Positions 7,339 to 15,719 are shown, numbered from the stretch's first letter. The stretch is 64,000 nt of DNA from Asanoa ishikariensis (GCF_900107455.1 NZ_FNQB01000003.1:992001-1056000), one strand, 5' to 3'. Made by a program: numbers and translations. The notes: a model not told the origin generated them from the sequence alone.

Positions 7339-8729
7339 CCGTGGACGAACGCGTTCATGCGGCACTCGTCGACCTCGCCGAAGAGGTCCGGCCGGCGCCC
7401 GATCCCTACGGTCGCCTGCGGGCCCGGCGCTCGCGGGTTCGGCGGCGGCGGACGGCCCTGGGAGGCGCCGCGTTGGCCCTGATCGCGGCCGTGGCGACCA
7501 CGCTGCCGCTGCTCCCCGACCGAGGCGGCTCCGCCGTCAACGACACCGACCCGGGGCGGTCCATCCACGAGTGGTCCGAGCGGCTACGGCTCTCTCCGAT
7601 ACGCGGGGCGTTCGGTGCGGCCAACCCGGACTACGTCGAGGAACTGGCTCGGCTGGTCCTCGAACGCCAACGGACCGGCGTGCTCCGGGTGAAGGAGCCG
7701 GTCACCGAGGTGAACGTGCTCTACCTCGACGACGTCGACCACGCCCGGGTCGCGTTCGTGGCGTTCCATCGCGCGACCCCGGACCCGAGAACCTCGTGGG
7801 AGAACGCCAGCGCCTGGCTCATCGCCAAGCCTGGCGCCTCCGCCGCCGAGCTTGCGGACCTGCGGCCCTACGCCATCGGCGACGGGCTCGGACCTGTCGA
7901 GACCATCTCGAACTTCGAGAACGAGGATGGTTCGGCCAAGGCCGACGTCGCCTTGGCGATAGCTCCGACCGGGTGCGTCGTCGAGTCCGCGCCTTTGCCG
8001 GCCGTCGACAAGTGGACTCCGGAGCCAACAGTGTCCTATGTGGTGCGCACCCGGGCCACCGAGCGGGCCGAGTGGTGGCGCGTGGTCTGCGACGGCGTGG
8101 TGAAAGAGGTGCGACCGGCCACGGTGCTGTATCCGCGAGCCACGCTCAGCGAGAAGCAGCTCGACGCCGCCCTGCGTGGCGCCGGCGGCACGGTTGACCG
8201 GGCTATGGCCCGCAAGGCGGTTCAGTCCGCTGGTGACCTGAACTTCAACATGACGATCGGTCCGAGCCGCGTCGTGTGGGGCGGTGAGATCGCCGGCTCG
8301 CAGCCGGACGCCAGTGGATCGTTCGACGGCCACGCCGTGATCACTGTGACGCCCTGGATACGCGACAGTTGGTGCGTCAACATCGAGATCGAATACGCGG
8401 CCAAGCAACCGGACAGCACGGTCGGCAGGGGTGTGCAGCAGGTCGCGCCCGCCGATCCGAGCGGCCCGAACGCGGCCCTGCCCATCCGGCTCGGGGAGGG
8501 AGCCTCCGTGCTCGTCATCGTGCCCGCCGGCGCGACGAGCGTGCGGGCGCTTCGGGCCGGGGCGGTCATCGACACGGCGGAGGTGACCGGGCAGGCCGCC
8601 GTCGTCGACGCCCGCGACGCGCCGGACCTGACCTTCGAGGCACTCGACCGGGACGGCACGGTCCTGACCAGCGCGACGATCCCCGTTGAGCGACCTCTCG
8701 ACCTCGTCGCCGGCGTCGTCCCGTGGTGA
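7335..8729 (+). CDS. Membrane-anchored protein paired with SigE-like sigma factor
   Basis: 464 residues from the ATG at 7335, which overlaps the sigma factor stop by 4 bases. The first 35 residues are cytosolic (DERVHAALVDLAEEVRP, then RLRARRSRVRRRR), followed by one membrane segment at about 41-58 (ALGGAALALIAAVATTLPLL). The remaining about 400 residues are outside the cell and carry no motif that I recognise. This layout (short cytosolic helix, stop-transfer basic patch, one helix, large outer domain) is common for genes directly following SigE-type factors in actinomycetes. It may act as an anti-sigma factor or sensor; there is no zinc-binding motif. Confidence 0.65.
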   Translation: MTVDERVHAALVDLAEEVRPAPDPYGRLRARRSRVRRRRTALGGAALALIAAVATTLPLLPDRGGSAVNDTDPGRSIHEWSERLRLSPIRGAFGAANPDYVEELARLVLERQRTGVLRVKEPVTEVNVLYLDDVDHARVAFVAFHRATPDPRTSWENASAWLIAKPGASAAELADLRPYAIGDGLGPVETISNFENEDGSAKADVALAIAPTGCVVESAPLPAVDKWTPEPTVSYVVRTRATERAEWWRVVCDGVVKEVRPATVLYPRATLSEKQLDAALRGAGGTVDRAMARKAVQSAGDLNFNMTIGPSRVVWGGEIAGSQPDASGSFDGHAVITVTPWIRDSWCVNIEIEYAAKQPDSTVGRGVQQVAPADPSGPNAALPIRLGEGASVLVIVPAGATSVRALRAGAVIDTAEVTGQAAVVDARDAPDLTFEALDRDGTVLTSATIPVERPLDLVAGVVPW

Positions 8730-8897
8730 CGGCCCCACGCGCCAATCGGTCCATTGTGGTCCTCGCGACCAACTTCGACGGCACCACGCCGAAGGACGTC
8801 GTGCGGCGCCTTCCCCGGCCGCGGACGCCGCACTGGACGGAGTGAGCTAGACCGGCCTCGGGCCCGCCGCCCCACGGGCTGCGGCTTAGGACCGGAA
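8730..8897. other. Gap between sigma operon and terminator; no gene recognised
   Basis: A 29-codon frame from GTG 8756 to TGA 8845 reads VVLATNFDGTTPKDVVRRL in part and looks somewhat protein-like. It lacks a ribosome binding site and matches nothing I know. It may be the last piece of a lost gene. Nothing else is seen before the hairpin at 8898. Confidence 0.3.
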
Positions 8898-8929
8898 CGA
8901 GGGCGGCCCGATCGCTCGGGCCGCCCTCG
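8898..8929. terminator. Perfect 14-bp hairpin between convergent genes
   Basis: Arms 8898-8911 (CGAGGGCGGCCCGA) and 8916-8929 are exact reverse complements around a 4-base loop (TCGC). It lies between the end of the rightward sigma operon (8729) and the end of the leftward small membrane gene (8933), where a shared terminator is expected. No T-run follows on either side, as is common in GC-rich actinomycetes. Confidence 0.8.
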
Positions 8930-8932
8930 TCG

Positions 8933-9211
8933 TCACGGAGCCGGTGTCGCCGATGTGTCGGCGGCGTTGCGGGTGCCCAGGAACCACGTCACGGCCACGC
9001 CGGCGATGGCCAGCACGATCTGTAGCGTGATCTCTTTCCAGCCGTAGTCACGGTCGTCGCCGAACAGCAGCGCGAGCAGTGCGGCGACGAGGGCGCCGGC
9101 CACCGCGAGCGCGGGTGCGAGCCACACCGCGTTGGCCTGCCGGCCCCGCAGGGCGAAGCCACCCACCACCCCGACGACCACGCCGATGATGATGGCGAAG
9201 AGGAAGTTCAT
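8933..9211 (-). CDS. Small three-helix membrane protein, GlsB/YeaQ-like
   Basis: 92 residues from ATG 9211 with the strong site AGGAAAGAAAGG upstream. Three membrane segments are visible: 2-20 (NFLFAIIIGVVVGVVGGFAL), 30-50 and 63-81 (TLQIVLAIAGVAVTWFLG). The glycine-rich first helix, the short basic turn (RGRQAN) and the total length resemble the GlsB/YeaQ/YmgE transglycosylase-associated family, small stress-induced membrane proteins of unknown mechanism. The match is by pattern only. It is separated from the upstream MmpL gene by about 100 bases that hold nested inverted repeats. Confidence 0.55.
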   Translation of the reverse strand: MNFLFAIIIGVVVGVVGGFALRGRQANAVWLAPALAVAGALVAALLALLFGDDRDYGWKEITLQIVLAIAGVAVTWFLGTRNAADTSATPAP

Positions 9212-9235
9212 GTCGGATACAGCCTTTCTTTCCTA

Positions 9236-9306
9236 GAAGGCGCCGATGGACCTGACATGTGTCCCAGGTTCCGTGACACTTGTCAATGCGTCACATCGGC
9301 GCCTTC
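9236..9306. promoter_or_regulatory. Nested inverted repeats upstream of the small membrane gene
   Basis: Arms 9236-9248 (GAAGGCGCCGATG) and 9294-9306 are exact 13-bp reverse complements, 45 bases apart. Inside lies a perfect TGACA-CT-TGTCA palindrome at 9274-9285 and a related TGACATGTGTCC at 9253-9264. On the minus strand, TTGACA (9286-9281) is a perfect -35 hexamer for the small gene, but I see no convincing -10. The outer arms could also serve as the mmpL terminator. The palindrome is probably an operator; the regulator is not identified. Confidence 0.45.
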
Positions 9307-9310
9307 CAGG

Positions 9311-11482
9311 TCAGGGCCGGTCCGCGAGCACCGCCTCGTCCGGAGCACGGTCGAGGTCCGCCGTGGTGGGTCGGGCGTCGTCGCCGTGGCCCGGCCACCA
9401 GGCGCGGCGGCCGATCAGCGCGGTCACGCTCGGCACCAGGAACATCGCCATCACGAACGCCGCGATCAGGATGCCGACGGAGACGGAGAAGCCCATCTCC
9501 ATCAGGAACGAGACGCCGGCCAGCAGCATCGAGGCGAAGGTGCCCGCGAGGATCAGGCCGGCCGCGCCGACGGACGGGCCGGCGTGTTCGACGGCCAGGT
9601 CGGCGGCGGTGCGCGGGTCGTTGCCGAGCCGCGCCTCCTCGCGTAGTCGGGCGATCATCAGGATGTTGTAGTCGGTGCCGATGGCGACCACGAACAGATA
9701 GAGAATGATCGGCAGGGAGAACGACAGGCCGGGCCGGTCGGCGATGCCCTGGAAGACGATCACGGTCGCGCCGAGGGTCGAGAAGAAGCCCAGGACCACC
9801 GCGACGATCAGGTAGAGCGGTGCGACCAGGCTGCGCAGCAGCAGCGCGAGGATCACCGCGATCAGCAGGCCGGCGACCGGGAAGATGACCCGCAGGTCGC
9901 GGTCGTTGGCGTCCTTGATGTCGGCGAAGACGGAGCTGAGCCCGCCGACGTAGGCGCGGGTGCCCGGCGGTGCCGCCGCGTGTGCGACGTCGCGTAGCTC
10001 GCCGCCCGCGAGCGCGAGGGCCTCGTTCGAATAGGGGCTGCCGGCCAGCAGCAGGTCGAACCGCGCGACCGAAGCGTCGTCGCTCAGCGTCGCCGGGCTG
10101 CCGTCGGGGCCGGGCATGATGCTGCCGACGCCCGGCACGGCACGCAGCCGGTCGGCGACCCCGGCCAGCGATCCTGGGTCGATCCCTGCGTCGCCGTCGG
10201 CCTGGAGGATGACCTGGGTCGGGGCCAGCGCGCCGGCCGGGAAGCCGGCCTGCAACGCCTCGTAGCCCTCGGCCGATTCGGTGCCGCCGGGAAGCTGCGC
10301 GTTCTGGTCGTAGTCGGTCTTCATGAACAGCGAGCCGGCCGCCAGCGCGACCATCAACCCGCCGGAGACCAGCGCGACGACCGCGGGCCGGCGACCGGTG
10401 AACCGGCCGAGCCGCTGGAAGGTGGTGCCCTTCGGGGTGCGCTTCCAGCTCTTGGACGGCCAGAAGACCGCGGTGCCGAACAGCGACACGATGGCCGGGA
10501 CGAGCGTGACGGCGGCCAGGCCCATCACCACGACCGCGATGGCCAGCGCCGGACCGAGGCTGCGGAACGCTCCGAAGACGGCGAGCAGCAGCGCGAGGAA
10601 CGCGATCACGATGGCGCCGGCGGCGGACGCGATCACCTCACCGACGCGATGCACCGAGGTGACCAGGGCCGGTTTGGTCTGGTCACCGGCGCGCAGCCGT
10701 TCCCGGAAGCGGAAGAGCAGGAACAGGATGTAGTCCGTGCCGACGCCGTACAACACGATGGTCAGAATGATCTCGATCGACGGGTCGGCGTCCATGCCGA
10801 ACACGTCGGCCATCGTGGCGATCAGCCCGGTGGAGACCACCGTGACGATGCCGACGATGATCAGCGGCAGGATCGCGGCGAGCGGGCTGCGGTAGATGAT
10901 CAGCAGCAGCAGCACGATCAGGATCAGCGTGGCCGCACCGACGATGACGAGCGCGTCGTTGAACGCGTCCTCGTTGTCGGCGTACATCGCGATGTCGCCC
11001 GTGACCAGGCGTTCCAGGCCGGTGTTGGCGAGCACCGGGTCGCTGGCGGTGCGGATGTCCTTGATCGCGGCGGTCAGCGTCGGGTCCTGCGGATTGTCGC
11101 CGAGGCCGACGGTGACGAGCTGGACGAGCCGGTTGGGCGAGACGGCCTGCGGCGCGGTGACGGCTCCGGTGACCTTCGCGATGCCGGCGTTGGTGACCGC
11201 CTCGGCGAGGCGGCTCACGGTGTCCTGGTCGGCGGCGGTCAGCTCACCGCCGTCGGACCGCTTGACCACGATGGTCGCCGTGGCGCCGTCGGACTCGCCG
11301 AACGCTCCCTGGGCGATCTCCGTCGCACGGATCGACTCGTAGCTGCCCGGCAGGAAGTTTGCCTGGTCAGATGTGGTCTCCAAGGACGGCGCGAAGGCCA
11401 CCGACGCCGCAGCCGCCGCCAGCCAGGCGACGATCACCCACCATCGCTCGTAGACGACGAACCGCCCCAACCGCTCGAACAT
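9311..11482 (-). CDS. MmpL-family RND transporter
   Basis: 723 residues from ATG 11482, chosen because GGGGGAGCG sits directly before it; a GTG at 11503 would add seven residues. These proteins use the proton gradient to export lipids or drugs. The sequence has the two-fold MMPL layout: one helix (about 15-33), a large outer domain, a five-helix bundle, then the same arrangement repeated, giving about 12 membrane segments. The conserved cytoplasm-facing motifs GTDYILFLLFRFRE in the first bundle and GTDYNILMIARLREE in the second carry the proton-relay Asp-Tyr pairs. It is divergent from a tetR gene, a common exporter-repressor arrangement. Confidence 0.92.
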   Translation of the reverse strand: MFERLGRFVVYERWWVIVAWLAAAAASVAFAPSLETTSDQANFLPGSYESIRATEIAQGAFGESDGATATIVVKRSDGGELTAADQDTVSRLAEAVTNAGIAKVTGAVTAPQAVSPNRLVQLVTVGLGDNPQDPTLTAAIKDIRTASDPVLANTGLERLVTGDIAMYADNEDAFNDALVIVGAATLILIVLLLLIIYRSPLAAILPLIIVGIVTVVSTGLIATMADVFGMDADPSIEIILTIVLYGVGTDYILFLLFRFRERLRAGDQTKPALVTSVHRVGEVIASAAGAIVIAFLALLLAVFGAFRSLGPALAIAVVVMGLAAVTLVPAIVSLFGTAVFWPSKSWKRTPKGTTFQRLGRFTGRRPAVVALVSGGLMVALAAGSLFMKTDYDQNAQLPGGTESAEGYEALQAGFPAGALAPTQVILQADGDAGIDPGSLAGVADRLRAVPGVGSIMPGPDGSPATLSDDASVARFDLLLAGSPYSNEALALAGGELRDVAHAAAPPGTRAYVGGLSSVFADIKDANDRDLRVIFPVAGLLIAVILALLLRSLVAPLYLIVAVVLGFFSTLGATVIVFQGIADRPGLSFSLPIILYLFVVAIGTDYNILMIARLREEARLGNDPRTAADLAVEHAGPSVGAAGLILAGTFASMLLAGVSFLMEMGFSVSVGILIAAFVMAMFLVPSVTALIGRRAWWPGHGDDARPTTADLDRAPDEAVLADRP

Positions 11483-11504
11483 CGCTCCCCCAACCTGCCG
11501 CACG

Positions 11505-11521
11505 GTAGGTGAAGAGCCTAC
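11505..11521. promoter_or_regulatory. Short inverted repeat between mmpL and tetR, possible operator
   Basis: GTAGG and CCTAC arms flank a 7-base spacer in the 116-base divergent intergenic region. On the minus strand the same segment contains TAGGCT, which fits a -10 hexamer for mmpL. A TetR site covering the mmpL promoter would be expected here, but the arms are short, so the call is weak. Confidence 0.25.
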
Positions 11522-11598
11522 TTCGTGCGCACCACCCCGCGCCGCCCGTTATTCTCGCCGGGCCGCGCTGAGAGCCGGCTGAGTAAATGAGGTGGACA

Positions 11599-12159
11599 GT
11601 GGACGTCGGCGCCGCGACCCGCGACCGGATTCGCGAGCAGGCGCTCGCTCTCTTCACCGACCGGGGGTACGTGACGGCGAGCTTGCGGGAGATCGCCGAC
11701 CGCGTGGGCATCACGAAGGCGTCGCTCTACTACCACTACTCGTCCAAACAGGAGCTGCTGGTCGCGGTGGTCCAACCGCTGCTCGCCCAGTGGCGCGAGG
11801 TCGTCGTGGAGGCCGAGGCGAGCCCGCACTCCCCCGAGACGGTGCGGCGGACCCTGTGCCGGTGCGTCGACACGATGCTGGCGCACCGTACGGTCGCCAA
11901 CCTGTTCCTGCGCGACACGGCCGGCATCCTGCCGGCGCTCGCGCCACTGATCGACGAGGTGGTGGAGACCAACCGGCGGCTGCGGGACTGGCTCGCCGGT
12001 CCGGCACCGTCGCAAGTGGCCAGGATCCGCGCGGTCGCGGTGCTGGACCTGCTCCGCGTGGCCCTGACCGCCGGCGCGACCCTCGGCGACGTGCCCGACT
12101 CCCTCGTCCGGCAGACCCTCCTCGAGTCGGCCGAGCTCGTGCTCTCCGGCCGCCCCTGA
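11599..12159 (+). CDS. TetR-family transcriptional regulator
   Basis: 186 residues from GTG 11599, preferred because GAGG lies six bases upstream; ATG 11587 is an alternative that would add four residues but has no good ribosome binding site. The N-terminal DNA-binding domain is clear: ATRDRIREQALALFTDRGY, then SLREIADRVGITKASLYYHY (helix-turn-helix). The C-terminal domain is the ligand-binding and dimer part and has no recognisable specificity. Being divergent from mmpL, it most likely represses the exporter and possibly itself, and may also affect the SDR gene 110 bases downstream. Confidence 0.9.
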   Translation: MDVGAATRDRIREQALALFTDRGYVTASLREIADRVGITKASLYYHYSSKQELLVAVVQPLLAQWREVVVEAEASPHSPETVRRTLCRCVDTMLAHRTVANLFLRDTAGILPALAPLIDEVVETNRRLRDWLAGPAPSQVARIRAVAVLDLLRVALTAGATLGDVPDSLVRQTLLESAELVLSGRP

Positions 12160-12270
12160 CACCCGTCCTGCCCCGGCAGCCACGGAAACACACGTTCGAG
12201 CGGGGCACGGCCGACGGCCGGCGTAGCGTGGTGCGGAGGACCGAGACCGATCATCGGAGGTCGGACCGCG

Positions 12271-13035
12271 ATGTCGACGCTCGACGACAAAGTAGTGCTG
12301 ATCACCGGCACGGGCAGCGGAATCGGGCGCGTGGCGGCGCTGGCCTTCGCCCGCGAGGGAGCGAAGGTGGTCGGCTGCGACCTCAACGTCGCCGGCAACG
12401 ACGAGACGGTCGAGGATGTCCGGCGCGCCGGTGGCCAGATGACCGGCGTCGCGCCGGTGGACCTGACCGACCACGTGCAGGTCGACCGGTTCGTGGAGCA
12501 GGCCGCCGGGGCGTACGGCGGGCTGGACGTCGTCTACAACAACGCGGCCGCGCTGCGCTTCGGCCCGATGCCCGACTACTCCGTCGAGGACTGGCACTAC
12601 ACGATCGCCGGTGAGCTGGACATCCCCTTCTTCGTGTCGAAGTACGCGTGGCCCCACCTGACCAAGCGCGGCGGCGGTGTCATCATCAACGCCGCGTCGA
12701 TGGCCGGCATGATCGCCGGTGAGAACCCGCCGATGGTCGGGCACTGCGCGGCGAACGCCGGCATCATCGGCATGACCCGGCAACTCGCCCTGGAAGGCGC
12801 CAAGGTCGGGATCCGCGCGGTGACGATCAGCCCCGGGCCGACCCTGACCCCGGCCGCCGACCGCGACCTGGGCGACAACCAGGTGGCCCGCGACGCGATC
12901 ACCGCCAAGACGCTGCTGAAGCGCTTCGCCCGGCCGGAGGAGGTCGTGGAGCTCGCGGTCTTCCTGGCCTCGGACCGGGCGGGCTTCATCACAGGCGCGA
13001 ACTACGCGGTCGAGGGCGGCGCCAGCGCCTGGTAG
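12271..13035 (+). CDS. SDR-family protein lacking the catalytic Tyr and Lys
   Basis: 254 residues with GGAGG nine bases before the ATG. The Rossmann fold is intact: TGTGSGIG nucleotide motif at about 12-19, DLTD for adenine ring contact, YNNAA (the NNAG position) and the active-site Ser in INAASMAG. The YxxxK pair, however, reads H158-C-A-A-N162, so both catalytic residues are replaced (Tyr to His, Lys to Asn). The C-terminal half (SPGPTLTP, RPEEVVELAVFLASD, GANYAVEGG) is standard. The protein may bind NAD(P) without the classical reduction, or use another mechanism. It is 10 bases upstream of the NmrA-like gene and probably co-transcribed. Confidence 0.85.
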   Translation: MSTLDDKVVLITGTGSGIGRVAALAFAREGAKVVGCDLNVAGNDETVEDVRRAGGQMTGVAPVDLTDHVQVDRFVEQAAGAYGGLDVVYNNAAALRFGPMPDYSVEDWHYTIAGELDIPFFVSKYAWPHLTKRGGGVIINAASMAGMIAGENPPMVGHCAANAGIIGMTRQLALEGAKVGIRAVTISPGPTLTPAADRDLGDNQVARDAITAKTLLKRFARPEEVVELAVFLASDRAGFITGANYAVEGGASAW

Positions 13036-13045
13036 TTCTATACGG

Positions 13046-13819
13046 ATGAGAATCGCGGTCACGGGTGGTACGGGCAGAGTCGGCGGCGAGGTGGTGCGGC
13101 TGCTGACCGAGTCGGGTGGGCACGAGGTGGTGGCACTGTCCAGCCGCACCGCGCCGTACGACGATCCCACCGCACTGCGCGCCGCGCTCGACGGCGTCCA
13201 ACGGCTGGTCTTCGTGTCCAGCGACGGCGAGGCCGCCCGCGTGCTGGTGCACCACCGCAACGTCCTCGCGGCGGCGGCCGACAGCGGTGTCGAGCACGTC
13301 GTGCTGCTCAGCGGGCTGGACGTCGCCCTGGACTCGCCGTTCTGCTACGCCTTCACCAACGGCGACACCGAGCGGCTCCTGCGCGCCGGCGACATCCCGT
13401 ACTCGATCGCCCGGGCCGGTCTCTACACCGAGTTCTTCCTCGACCTGCTACGTCAGGCCAGCGCTGACACGGGCGAGGTCGCACTGCCCGCCGGCGACGG
13501 CCGGGTCTCGCTGGTCGCCCGCGACGACGTCGCGCGGTGCCTGGCCGCGCTGGCCCTGCGCGAGCCCACCAACGGGCACTACGACGTGACCGGGCCGGAG
13601 AGCCTGCCGGTCGCGAAGGTCGCGGAGGCGGCCGGATACCGGTACGCCGACGCCAGCCCGGCCGAGTTCGCGGCCACGCTGGCACGGCTCGGCGAGGAGC
13701 CGTGGTGGGTGTACGCCTACTGCTCGATGTTCGAGGCCATCCGCCAGCACCGATGGGAGCGGACCTCGGACGCCGTCCTGGAGCTCACCGGCCGTCCGGC
13801 GCTGGGACTCCTGCGATAG
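13046..13819 (+). CDS. NmrA-like NAD(P)-binding protein
   Basis: 257 residues. The N-terminal GGTGRVGGEVVRLL is the GxxGxxG nucleotide-binding turn of atypical SDR proteins. The rest follows the NmrA/quinone-oxidoreductase-2 layout: HHRNVLAAAADSGVEHVVLLSGL, ARAGLYTEFFLDLL, and a late VTGPESLPVAKVAEAAGY. Proteins of this type are redox sensors or reductases acting on quinones or small metabolites. The ribosome binding site is weak, so translation may be coupled to the SDR gene ten bases upstream. Substrate unknown. Confidence 0.8.
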   Translation: MRIAVTGGTGRVGGEVVRLLTESGGHEVVALSSRTAPYDDPTALRAALDGVQRLVFVSSDGEAARVLVHHRNVLAAAADSGVEHVVLLSGLDVALDSPFCYAFTNGDTERLLRAGDIPYSIARAGLYTEFFLDLLRQASADTGEVALPAGDGRVSLVARDDVARCLAALALREPTNGHYDVTGPESLPVAKVAEAAGYRYADASPAEFAATLARLGEEPWWVYAYCSMFEAIRQHRWERTSDAVLELTGRPALGLLR

Positions 13820-13854
13820 AAGCCTGACAAAACCTCACACAACCAAGAAAAACT

Positions 13855-14209
13855 TTGGCGAAGGTCGACGGACTGCGCGCAGCGGGCGCGGAACCGGTGG
13901 TCGTCGACGGGTTGGACCGCGAAGCGGCGATCGTGGCGGTGCTGGCCGCCGCGCCGGACGTGATCGTGCACCAGATGACCGCGCTGGCGAACGCGCACAG
14001 TCTCCGCAAGCTCGACCAGGAGTTCGCGGCCACCAACGAGCTGCGCACCCGGGGCACCGACAACCTGCTGGCGGCCCCCAAGCGGGCCGGCACCCGCCGG
14101 GTTGTCGCACAGGGCCACAACTTCATCTACGCGCGCTCGGGCGACCCGGTCAAGACCGAGGATGACGACACCCGGCGTCTACAACGTCGCCGACGACGAG
14201 CCGGCGCCG
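13855..14209 (+). pseudogene. NAD-dependent epimerase remnant with internal deletion
   Basis: Two pieces of an epimerase/dehydratase-like protein lie here. Bases 13855-14164 encode KVDGLRAAGAEPVVVDGLDR through RRVVAQGHNFIYARSGDPVKTEDD in one frame; the N-terminal nucleotide-binding motif is missing. After EDD the frame is lost, and in another frame PGVYNVADDEPAP (14171-14209) matches the end part of the same family, where the sequence (V/I)YN(I/V)(V/A)DDEPAP precedes the C-terminal helices. So roughly 100-150 internal codons and the C-terminus are gone. The stretch just upstream (13820-13855) is unusually A-rich, perhaps a deletion scar. Confidence 0.75.
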
Positions 14210-15016
14210 GGCGACGCGCTCGGCGCCCAGTTCTTCGTTCCCGGCACCAGCCTGGCGGCCCTTCGCGCCGGGCACCCACCGGACGCGCCCTGGCCCTGGA
14301 CGGACGACACCGAGATGGCCTGCTCGGTCGTCGACGAACTGCGCGAGCACGGCCGGATCGACCAGGACCGGCTGGCCGCGCGCTTCGCCGCTCGTTTCGA
14401 GCCGTACCGCGGCTATGGCGGCGGCGCCGTCGTGCTGTTGCGCCAGATCCGCGAGGGCGTGCCCTGGCGGGTCGCCGCCCGGGCGGCGTTCGACGGCAGC
14501 GGTTCCATGGGCAACGGCGCGGCCATGCGCGTGGCGCCACTGGGCGCCTTCTTCGCCGGCGACCACCGCACCGCCGCGTTGCAGGCCATGCTGTCGGCGG
14601 AGGTCACCCACGCGCACCCCGAGGCCGTCCTCGGTGCCGTCGCCGTCGCCGTCGCGGCGGCCGAGGCCGCGCGCGGTCCCGCTCCCGCGGACCTGCTCGA
14701 CGTGGTCCTCGACCACCTCGCCGAGAGCCGTGTCCGGTCCGGCGTCGCGCGCGCCCGGCGGCTGCTCGGTGCCAGCGTCGGCGAGGCCGCGTACGAGTTG
14801 GGCAACGGCTCGCGGGTCCTGGCCTTCGACACGGTCCCGTTCACGCTGTGGGTCGCCGCGACCCACCTCGACGACTACGCGGCCGCGATCACGGCCTGCG
14901 TCGAGGCCGGCGGTGACGTCGACACGACCGCGGCCATCGTCGGGGGCATCGTCGCGACGTGCGCCACCGTCCCGGCGGCGTGGCTGGTGCGCCGGGAAGC
15001 CCTGCCGACCGATTAG
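14162..15016 (+). CDS. ADP-ribosylglycohydrolase family protein, N-terminus replaced by epimerase tail
   Basis: 284 residues from ATG 14162 (start uncertain; GAGG is only one base upstream). DraG/ARH-type enzymes remove ADP-ribose from proteins or metabolites using two magnesium ions. The metal-site motifs are intact: WTDDTEMAC near residue 50, GNGAAMRVAPLG near residue 117, and GGDVDTTAAIVGG near the C-terminus. The usual first helix (a GALLGLAVGDALGA-like start) is cut: the sequence enters at GDALGAQF directly after VADDEPAP from the decayed epimerase. It could still be folded if the short fused tail replaces the first turn of helix 1. Confidence 0.75.
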   Translation: MTTPGVYNVADDEPAPGDALGAQFFVPGTSLAALRAGHPPDAPWPWTDDTEMACSVVDELREHGRIDQDRLAARFAARFEPYRGYGGGAVVLLRQIREGVPWRVAARAAFDGSGSMGNGAAMRVAPLGAFFAGDHRTAALQAMLSAEVTHAHPEAVLGAVAVAVAAAEAARGPAPADLLDVVLDHLAESRVRSGVARARRLLGASVGEAAYELGNGSRVLAFDTVPFTLWVAATHLDDYAAAITACVEAGGDVDTTAAIVGGIVATCATVPAAWLVRREALPTD

Positions 15017-15044
15017 GCTGGTCTGGGCAAGATCAGGAGTGTGA

Positions 15045-15719
15045 ATGGCTTTCCACCGTACGACGCCCCGTGTCGTCAGCGACGTCGACCGTTTCTCCAC
15101 CGGGCGGCTGCTGGAGGTGGCGACCGCGCTCACGGTGGTCCTGTCGTTGCCGCAGTCCGCCGCCGACCGGGCCGACGCGCTCGTCGTGGCCACCGGCCAG
15201 GGTGAGGAATGGCGGCTCAGCCACGCGATCCGGATGTGGGAGACCAATCCAGGATTGCGCACCCTGTTGGTGGCCAACGGCAATCCCGACGAGGCGACCT
15301 ATGTCGAGCTCACCGCCGACTACCTGCGCGGGCTCGGGCTGCGCCGCGTCGAGGGCGTCCACGTCCAGGCCGAGCCGGCGCCGAACACGGGTTTGCAGGC
15401 AGCCTGGATCGTCGACCGGGTGCGAGCGCTGGGCGTCACGAGCCTCGCGGTGACCGCCTCGGCGTACCACCTGCTCCGGGTCTATCTCACGATCCTGCGG
15501 ACGATGGACGGCAGCCGCATCCCGCTGATCCCGGTGCCGACGGCCGTCGCGCCGGACACACGGGTGCCGGAGACCGGCGCGACCGCCTACGAGCTGACCC
15601 CCGGCGAGGTGGACCGCATCCTGACGTACGCGGACCGGGGCTGGCTCGCCACACCCGAGGAGCTACGCGACTACCTGCGCTGGCTCTGGCGCCACCACCG
15701 GTCACTGCTCGTCGGGTGA
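15045..15719 (+). CDS. YdcF/DUF218-family protein
   Basis: 224 residues from ATG 15045 with AGGAG six bases upstream. The layout fits the DUF218 (ElyC/SanA/YdcF) fold: ADALVVATGQGEEWRLSHAI, RTLLVANGNPDEATY, and a late LAVTASAYHLLRVYLTIL. Some members bind SAM or act in cell-envelope polysaccharide metabolism; the function of this one is unknown. No signal peptide or membrane segment is present, so it is cytosolic. Its 3' end overlaps the convergent tetR gene by 18 bases. Confidence 0.75.
   Translation: MAFHRTTPRVVSDVDRFSTGRLLEVATALTVVLSLPQSAADRADALVVATGQGEEWRLSHAIRMWETNPGLRTLLVANGNPDEATYVELTADYLRGLGLRRVEGVHVQAEPAPNTGLQAAWIVDRVRALGVTSLAVTASAYHLLRVYLTILRTMDGSRIPLIPVPTAVAPDTRVPETGATAYELTPGEVDRILTYADRGWLATPEELRDYLRWLWRHHRSLLVG

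Noticed and set aside
10649-11512. Open frame opposite the 5' half of the mmpL gene
   Set aside because: It is rich in Asp, Gly and Arg, has no motif, and is fully explained by mmpL codon bias.
13046-15016. Biosynthetic gene cluster around the SDR, NmrA and epimerase genes
   Set aside because: There is no core synthase, and the genes are a mixed set with a decayed member.
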